Program-made: the position numbers and the translations under genes | DNA from: Candidatus Aegiribacteria sp. | Lineage (GTDB): Bacteria; Fermentibacterota; Fermentibacteria; Fermentibacterales; JCC-6 | DNA length: 38,261 nucleotides | NCBI GenBank assembly: GCA_030594645.1 | Contig: JAUVEU010000023.1 | Location: forward strand, 1-38,261 | Reading direction: 5' to 3' | In this document: positions 34,211 through 38,261 of the stretch, piece after piece | How the letters are laid out: each line of letters opens with the position of its first letter | How positions within the stretch are numbered: the first letter of the stretch is position 1 | The notes under the pieces: generated by a model | Database searches by the model: none | Seen by the model: only the letters and a program-made list of their open reading frames with translations | Told to the model about the DNA's origin: nothing

Positions 34211-35404
34211 TTATCCTGGGCTTGAGAGAAATTCCTGCAGATTGATATGTTTGATCCCATTCCGACCCGGATATATATCATCCATACTTATCACTGTTTT
34301 AGGATAGTTGTCCTTTATCAATTCAAGTGGATGGAATTCTCTTTCAACAGTTTCCGGTGAAGCGAGAAGGTAAGCAACCTGAAAATATTCCCGCTCGCCT
34401 GATTTCTCAGCTACGAAATCGACCTCATATCCACCTGTACCACCAATGTTCAGTCTGTAACCTCTTCGATGTAATTCCAGAAACACAAGGTTCTCAAGCA
34501 ATCCGGATATGTCAGCTTCTCTGTATCCGATAAATGCATTCCTAATCCCCAGATCGTTCACAAAGTACTTTGCACCCAGTTCAAGATGCCTTTTTCCCTT
34601 GATATCGTATCTGCCAACTCGATGAATCAGATAAGCATCCTCCATGTGTGACAGGTAGTTCAGTACAGTTTCAAGTCCAATTGAAATTCGCTGCGATTTG
34701 AAGAAATCCAATATCTTTTTCGCTGAGAGTATGCTGCCGACATTATCAAACACAAAGGCGCATATTCTGCGAAGGAGTTGCACATTCCTGATATTGTATC
34801 GTTGCACAATATCTCTCAGTAGAACTGAATCAAAAACTGATTCAAGATATCTGATGAATACTTCCGGATCTCGACTGAACTGATGCAGGCCGGGAAGCCC
34901 CCCGAACCTTAAGTATTCCTGAAAATTTGCTTCATTGCCACTGAATTCATTGTACTCTGGATAGCTCAGAGTATTTACTTCGATCTCAATACACCTTCCA
35001 GTGAGCAAACTCGCAAGTTCTCTAGAGAGAAGCGCTGCATTGGACCCACTGACAACAACATCTAATTCCGGTCTTTTGATCAGCGAAACAACCGCTTTTT
35101 CCCAATGTTCAATTTCCTGAACTTCATCAATGAGAAGAAGAACCGACTTTGCATCATCTGGAATTCGGGTTCCCACCTCTTCCATTAAATGGTGATAATT
35201 CCTGATGTGATCGAAAGAATAATCTTCCTTGTCAATAAAACAGACATTTTGATAAATATCGCTGCGTCGTGCAAGCAGACGCATAATACTGGTCTTCCCA
35301 GTGCGCCTCATTCCAGTGAGTACTTTCACCAGTGGTTTTCGAAGGAATGGCTCAATCCGATCCATGCATATTCTTCTATCATACAGAATGCTTTCACTAT
35401 TCAC
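34211..35404 (-). CDS. AAA_14/DUF4143 ATPase
   Basis: A 397-residue P-loop ATPase of the widespread ATP-binding AAA_14 plus DUF4143 family, whose function is not settled. Walker A is GMRRTGKTS (31-39), Walker B is LLLIDEVQEIEHWE, sensor 1 is VVVSGSNAALLSRE, and the typical LTGRCIEIEVNTLSYPEY and RFGGLPGLHQF segments follow. The C-terminal DUF4143 nuclease-like region has YFVNDLGIRNAF and GGTGGYEVDFVAEK. The start is GTG with AAAGGATG upstream; ATG 35365 is an alternative. These genes are often horizontally moved and stand alone, as here. Length is complete for the family. Confidence 0.92.
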   Translation of the reverse strand: MNSESILYDRRICMDRIEPFLRKPLVKVLTGMRRTGKTSIMRLLARRSDIYQNVCFIDKEDYSFDHIRNYHHLMEEVGTRIPDDAKSVLLLIDEVQEIEHWEKAVVSLIKRPELDVVVSGSNAALLSRELASLLTGRCIEIEVNTLSYPEYNEFSGNEANFQEYLRFGGLPGLHQFSRDPEVFIRYLESVFDSVLLRDIVQRYNIRNVQLLRRICAFVFDNVGSILSAKKILDFFKSQRISIGLETVLNYLSHMEDAYLIHRVGRYDIKGKRHLELGAKYFVNDLGIRNAFIGYREADISGLLENLVFLELHRRGYRLNIGGTGGYEVDFVAEKSGEREYFQVAYLLASPETVEREFHPLELIKDNYPKTVISMDDIYPGRNGIKHINLQEFLSSPG

Positions 35405-35412
35405 GCTGCATC

Positions 35413-35456
35413 CTTTCGGTATATCGAAAGATTGTACATAATCGAACTCCTGTCAA
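35413..35456 (-). promoter_or_regulatory. Putative promoter and dyad before the AAA_14 gene
   Basis: On the minus strand a perfect -35 hexamer TTGACA (35451-35456) is followed 17 bases later by AATCTT, or after 14 bases by TACAAT. Further down, CTTTCG-GTATAT-CGAAAG (35413-35430) is a 6-bp dyad just before the GTG start. The -10 element is weak, so the promoter call is tentative; the dyad may be an operator or a leader hairpin. Confidence 0.35.
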
Positions 35457-35458
35457 TA

Positions 35459-35493
35459 TGAGGCCGGACTTTGCTTGCGGAACTTGCAAAAAT
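35459..35493 (+). repeat. Copy 1 of a dispersed repeat flanking the LVIVD gene
   Basis: TGAGGCCGGACTTTGCTTGC and the bases after it match, with a few substitutions and small gaps, the segment at 37837-37872 in the same orientation. The two copies lie on either side of the 35543-37816 gene. The end of this copy merges into the terminator T-tract of that gene. Confidence 0.5.
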
Positions 35494-35518
35494 AAAAGGG
35501 GCGAGAATCCCCACCCCT
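35488..35518 (-). terminator. Intrinsic terminator of the LVIVD-repeat gene
   Basis: Read on the minus strand, AGGGGTGGG...CTCGCCCCT (35518 to 35497) forms a nine-pair stem with two wobbles and a short loop, followed by TTTATTTTT (35496 to 35488). It lies 25 bases after the stop of the gene ending at 35543. Confidence 0.75.
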
Positions 35519-35542
35519 CGCTGATCAGTAGATGTAGAACTG

Positions 35543-37816
35543 TTATCTGGTGACAACCAGGTTGGTCACACCTGTCCAGTCGGCTGTTGAGATCCTTACG
35601 TGGTACACGCCGGAAGGAATGACGCTGCCGTTCGTGTCTCTGAGGTCCCAGACAAGGCTGTGCTGTCCGGCGGCCATTTCTTCAGCTGCAAGTGTAGTCA
35701 CGATTCTGCCTGTTATATCATAGACATCAATTCTTGTAACCCCTGTTGCCGCAAGACTGAAGAGTATTGTAACACTGCTCATGGCAGGGCTCGGATAATT
35801 TGAAACCGCACGCTCCGTTAAATTGCAAGTAGAGTTATCATCATCGTTGATACCAAGAAGTTCATTCTTGAGAATTTGAAAAGAACAATCAGTAGAAACG
35901 TAAAGATAATCATCTGCATAATCTAAACCTCTGCACCAGCCCGCAGTTTGAAAGAACTCCTCACGAAAAGGAGCACTGGGATCGCTGACATCTATTTCAA
36001 GGAAACCGCCTATGAAGTTTACAATATAAGCATAATCTCCATCAACATGGATATTCGTATAAGTGGAAAGATCACCATCAGAATACGATCCGACAATCTG
36101 GGGAGTATCAATAACACTGATATCAACTATTTGAAGTTGTTCCTGGGAAACAACATAAAGCAAGTCTCCTACCACAAAGATGCCTGATACTTCCCCGGCA
36201 GCATTGAATGATGTAACCGTTTGAGGATATAAACTATCAGTTACATCCACGATCCATACTTCACCTGCACAGTCTCCAACAAAGGCGTATTCATCAGCTA
36301 CATATATTTTGCAGCCATCTTCAGTACCGAGCGCTATGGTACTTAATAAAGAAGGATTTGAGGGATCCTGCATATCCGTTATCTGCAATGTGTTGCCAAC
36401 CACAAGATATGTATATGGATCACCGGCAAATAGATCCTCTACAGCTGCCGCATATTCTCCGGCATATACAGGCAGATCAGGATTGCTGATATCGACGATC
36501 TCAAGAAGATCGTTCATTATATCGGGGATATATGCATAGTCATTCTTTACAGTAAGAAAAAAGCAGAAACTGGGAAATCCAATAGAGTAATTTCCTCTGG
36601 GATATGGATTATAAGGATCACTTATATCAACGATATTAAGTCCGCTATTGAACCAGTCTCCCAGATCTACTATGTAAGCAAAATTACCTGAGACCTGTAT
36701 TTCCCGCGAATAGTAAGCATCCACATCGATACTTCCTTCAAGTACGAAGTTCAATGGATCCTGTATGTCCTGAATTTGAATAGAATTGGAAGCAGTTTCA
36801 AACAGCCTCTCTTCAGCCACAAACAGGTTTCCGCTTCCTCCATAATTAACTGCTATAAAAGGATAAACAGGATCAGACACATCTATTACAGCGATCTTAT
36901 CAGGAGATGATACAGATACAACAACATACTGGGAATTTATCTTCGCTATGCGCATTACCGATCCGTCAAAATACAAATTTGAGAGCAGGAAAGGATTCAG
37001 AGGATCGATTACATTTACTATATTGAATCCAGCTGACCCGGAAGCGAGATAAGCATATCCATCTTCTTCAATGAGCTTATTAGTACAACAGATATCGGTA
37101 AGCTCCGAAACAAAAATGGGATTTTCCGGATCTGTGATATCAAGGACAGTAAATCCCGCACCTGCCGTTGACGAAAGAAAAGCATAATTACCTGATATAT
37201 CAAGCCCCACAGCGCCTGATTTCTCATAAAAGCCAATGGAATCCGGTTCTGCGGGATTCTGAACATCCAGCACCCAGAAGCCGGTACCATCAACCACAAA
37301 AAGATCAGTATCTCTGAGATACAGAGTATGCGCCCTTTTCAGAGAGTAGGTTGAGACAAGTTCCATATTGTTTATGTTAATTATTCTCACGCCTTCATGG
37401 TCGCCAATGTAAGCATAGTCGCCTTCTATCAGAATATCATTCACACCCATTATCTGTCCTTGTTTTAACGTGTATAGAGGGGTATAAATTCTGGAAAGAA
37501 ATTCAGGGTTTGAAACATTTGATATGTCGATAAGCCACAGTCCATCCTGGAATGAGCACCAGACGCTGTCACCACAAACAAAGACATCACTCATTCCCTG
37601 CCACATACAGCTTCCTACATGCTGAACAGTTCCATTTTCCCGAAAATCTGTGGATTCCACGAAGCTTTCTGAGGGAACCATCCATCCATCCGGAAGACAA
37701 GGTTCTGTTTCATCGGTTTGTATTGATAAAGGATTAGCAGGTATTGTGACGGTAATTTCAACTGCAGTTGCAGTGAACGCCGCTGCAAGCAGAACAAATA
37801 GAGCTAAATGTTTCAT
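35543..37816 (-). CDS. Secreted LVIVD-repeat beta-propeller protein with C-terminal secretion-tail domain
   Basis: A 757-residue exported protein. The signal peptide is MKHLALFVLLAAAFTATAV. More than ten LVIVD-type repeats follow, each about 45 residues, with the pattern G-x-Y-A-Y-(I/V)-x-D then L-x-I-(V/I)-D-(I/V)-S-(D/N)-P (for example YAYIGDHEGVRIININNMEL, YAYIVDLGDWFNSGLNIVDI). These build a surface beta-propeller. The last 85 residues are a FlgD-Ig/Por-secretion-like tail (YPSPAMSSVTILFSLAATGV, RIDVYDITGRIVTTL, VIPSGVYHVRI), probably a secretion or anchoring signal as in type IX-like systems. GAAAGGGAT precedes the ATG. Only five or fewer residues lie after the last strand. Confidence 0.85.
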   Translation of the reverse strand: MKHLALFVLLAAAFTATAVEITVTIPANPLSIQTDETEPCLPDGWMVPSESFVESTDFRENGTVQHVGSCMWQGMSDVFVCGDSVWCSFQDGLWLIDISNVSNPEFLSRIYTPLYTLKQGQIMGVNDILIEGDYAYIGDHEGVRIININNMELVSTYSLKRAHTLYLRDTDLFVVDGTGFWVLDVQNPAEPDSIGFYEKSGAVGLDISGNYAFLSSTAGAGFTVLDITDPENPIFVSELTDICCTNKLIEEDGYAYLASGSAGFNIVNVIDPLNPFLLSNLYFDGSVMRIAKINSQYVVVSVSSPDKIAVIDVSDPVYPFIAVNYGGSGNLFVAEERLFETASNSIQIQDIQDPLNFVLEGSIDVDAYYSREIQVSGNFAYIVDLGDWFNSGLNIVDISDPYNPYPRGNYSIGFPSFCFFLTVKNDYAYIPDIMNDLLEIVDISNPDLPVYAGEYAAAVEDLFAGDPYTYLVVGNTLQITDMQDPSNPSLLSTIALGTEDGCKIYVADEYAFVGDCAGEVWIVDVTDSLYPQTVTSFNAAGEVSGIFVVGDLLYVVSQEQLQIVDISVIDTPQIVGSYSDGDLSTYTNIHVDGDYAYIVNFIGGFLEIDVSDPSAPFREEFFQTAGWCRGLDYADDYLYVSTDCSFQILKNELLGINDDDNSTCNLTERAVSNYPSPAMSSVTILFSLAATGVTRIDVYDITGRIVTTLAAEEMAAGQHSLVWDLRDTNGSVIPSGVYHVRISTADWTGVTNLVVTR

Positions 37817-37836
37817 TTTCGATCCCTTTCAATTAA

Positions 37837-37882
37837 TGGGGTCGGACTTCACTTGCGGCAACTACAAAAAATGTTACCGCAA
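37837..37882 (+). repeat. Copy 2 of the dispersed repeat, with hairpin
   Basis: TGGGGTCGGACTTCACTTGC opens this copy of the repeat also present at 35459-35493. Here the second half is a hairpin: TTGCGGCAAC (37853-37862) pairs with GTTACCGCAA (37873-37882) in nine of ten positions around a 10-base A-rich loop. It sits between the LVIVD gene start and the terminator of the next gene. Confidence 0.55.
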
Positions 37883-37940
37883 TAGTAATCGATAGCACTC
37901 TTCCTTAAAATGTTACCTGATAATAATATCTGCCGAGTAA

Positions 37941-37970
37941 AAGAAAAAGAGCGGGAAGATCCCGCCCTTT
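37941..37970 (-). terminator. Intrinsic terminator of the partial gene at the right edge
   Basis: On the minus strand a GC-rich stem centred on GCGGGA-TCT-TCCCGC (37951-37965), extended by wobble and A-T pairs, is followed by TCTTTTTCTTTT. It lies 22 bases after the stop at 37993 and ends the gene that enters from beyond the window. Confidence 0.75.
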
Positions 37971-37992
37971 CCCTCTCTGCTTTTCGCAGAAT

Positions 37993-38261
37993 CTATCTTG
38001 TGACGACCAGATTGGTCACACCTGTCCAGTTGGCTGTTAAAATTCTTACGTGGTATACACCTGAAGGAATGACGCTGCCGTTCGTGTCTCTGAGGTTCCA
38101 GTCAAGACTGTGATTACCCTCAGCCATTTCCTCCGCTGCAAGTGTAGTTACGATTCTACCAGTTACATCGTATACATCAATTCTTGTAACCCCTGTTGCC
38201 GCAAGGCTGAAGGGTATTGTGACGCTGTTCAAGGCAGGGCTGGGATAAACGGAATCGAAAT
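37993..38261 (-). CDS. C-terminal secretion-tail domain of a secreted protein, 5' end outside window
   Basis: Only the last 88 or so residues are in the window. The frame is open to the edge and reads FDSVYPSPALNSVTIPFSLA, then RIDVYDVTGRIVTTL, and ends WTGVTNLVVTR. It is the same FlgD-Ig/Por-secretion-like tail as in the upstream-lying LVIVD protein: from SVTI to the end, 69 of 77 residues are identical by hand count. The domain in front of the tail is unknown; a second LVIVD or other propeller protein is a reasonable guess from the neighbour. A TTG at 38232 could be mistaken for a start, but the conserved YPSP motif lies before it, so the gene is partial. Confidence 0.85.
   Translation of the reverse strand, partial: FDSVYPSPALNSVTIPFSLAATGVTRIDVYDVTGRIVTTLAAEEMAEGNHSLDWNLRDTNGSVIPSGVYHVRILTANWTGVTNLVVTR

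Noticed and set aside
1..38261. Possible CRISPR arrays, tRNA or rRNA genes
   Set aside because: I looked for regularly spaced repeats and for tRNA/rRNA hallmarks in the gaps and saw none; a covariance-model scan would be the decisive test.

Overview
The window looks like a chromosome segment from a diderm (outer-membrane) bacterium of moderate GC. It encodes a TamA/Omp85 barrel with a TamB-like partner, two FadL/PorV-like barrel proteins, lipoproteins, and secreted beta-propeller proteins ending in FlgD/Por-secretion-type tail domains. It also carries a ferredoxin-dependent 2-oxoacid oxidoreductase. This mix resembles the FCB superphylum, possibly a Fermentibacteria/Eisenbacteria/WOR-3-type lineage. 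The assignment is inference; no rRNA or other phylogenetic marker is present. I saw no tRNA, rRNA, CRISPR array or complete insertion sequence.

Layout. Positions 1-5273 (+): 5'-truncated tamA and tamB-like gene, an envelope assembly pair. Positions 5296-8980 (-): three GNAT acetyltransferases, a SAM methyltransferase and a HIT protein. Positions 9042-9116: an imperfect palindrome. Positions 9133-9783 (-): a RelE/HigB-type toxin and XRE antitoxin with an operator-like promoter. Positions 9984-11757 (+): a beta-propeller lipoprotein and a 3-methyladenine DNA glycosylase. Positions 11745-14367 (-): a Gfo/Idh/MocA oxidoreductase, an ABC-ATPase-like protein that has lost its catalytic motifs, and a six-helix membrane protein. 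Positions 14457-14578: a large nested palindrome in front of clpB. Positions 14638-19742 (+): clpB, a six-helix membrane protein and a lipoprotein joining fibronectin-III domains to a ComEC-like metallo-beta-lactamase domain. Positions 19860-22605 (+): a korD-korA-korBC operon with fused beta and gamma subunits. Positions 22690-25507: two paralogous barrel proteins with ndk on the opposite strand between them. Positions 25526-28771 (+): a large PAS/GAF protein with a decayed histidine-kinase end. Positions 28857-34191 (+): leuS, a secreted unknown, YwbE, OsmC, a GNAT and an MBL hydrolase, tightly packed. Positions 34211-38261 (-): a DUF4143-type ATPase, an LVIVD-repeat secreted protein and the 3' end of another secreted protein with a nearly identical tail.

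The main themes are envelope biogenesis and secretion, anaerobic oxidation of 2-oxoacids through ferredoxin, and housekeeping (clpB, leuS, ndk). Two gene sets look like signalling or transport proteins that lost catalysis: the pseudo-ABC ATPase and the PAS/GAF pseudokinase. The palindromes near 9.1 kb and 14.5 kb share a core and appear to be one dispersed repeat family. A related-looking motif occurs on both sides of the LVIVD gene near 35.5 and 37.8 kb. No gene-free stretch exceeds 300 bases. The longest gaps are 14368-14637 (palindrome and clpB leader) and 9746-9983 (toxin promoter plus a 5' leader with a perfect 12-bp dyad).
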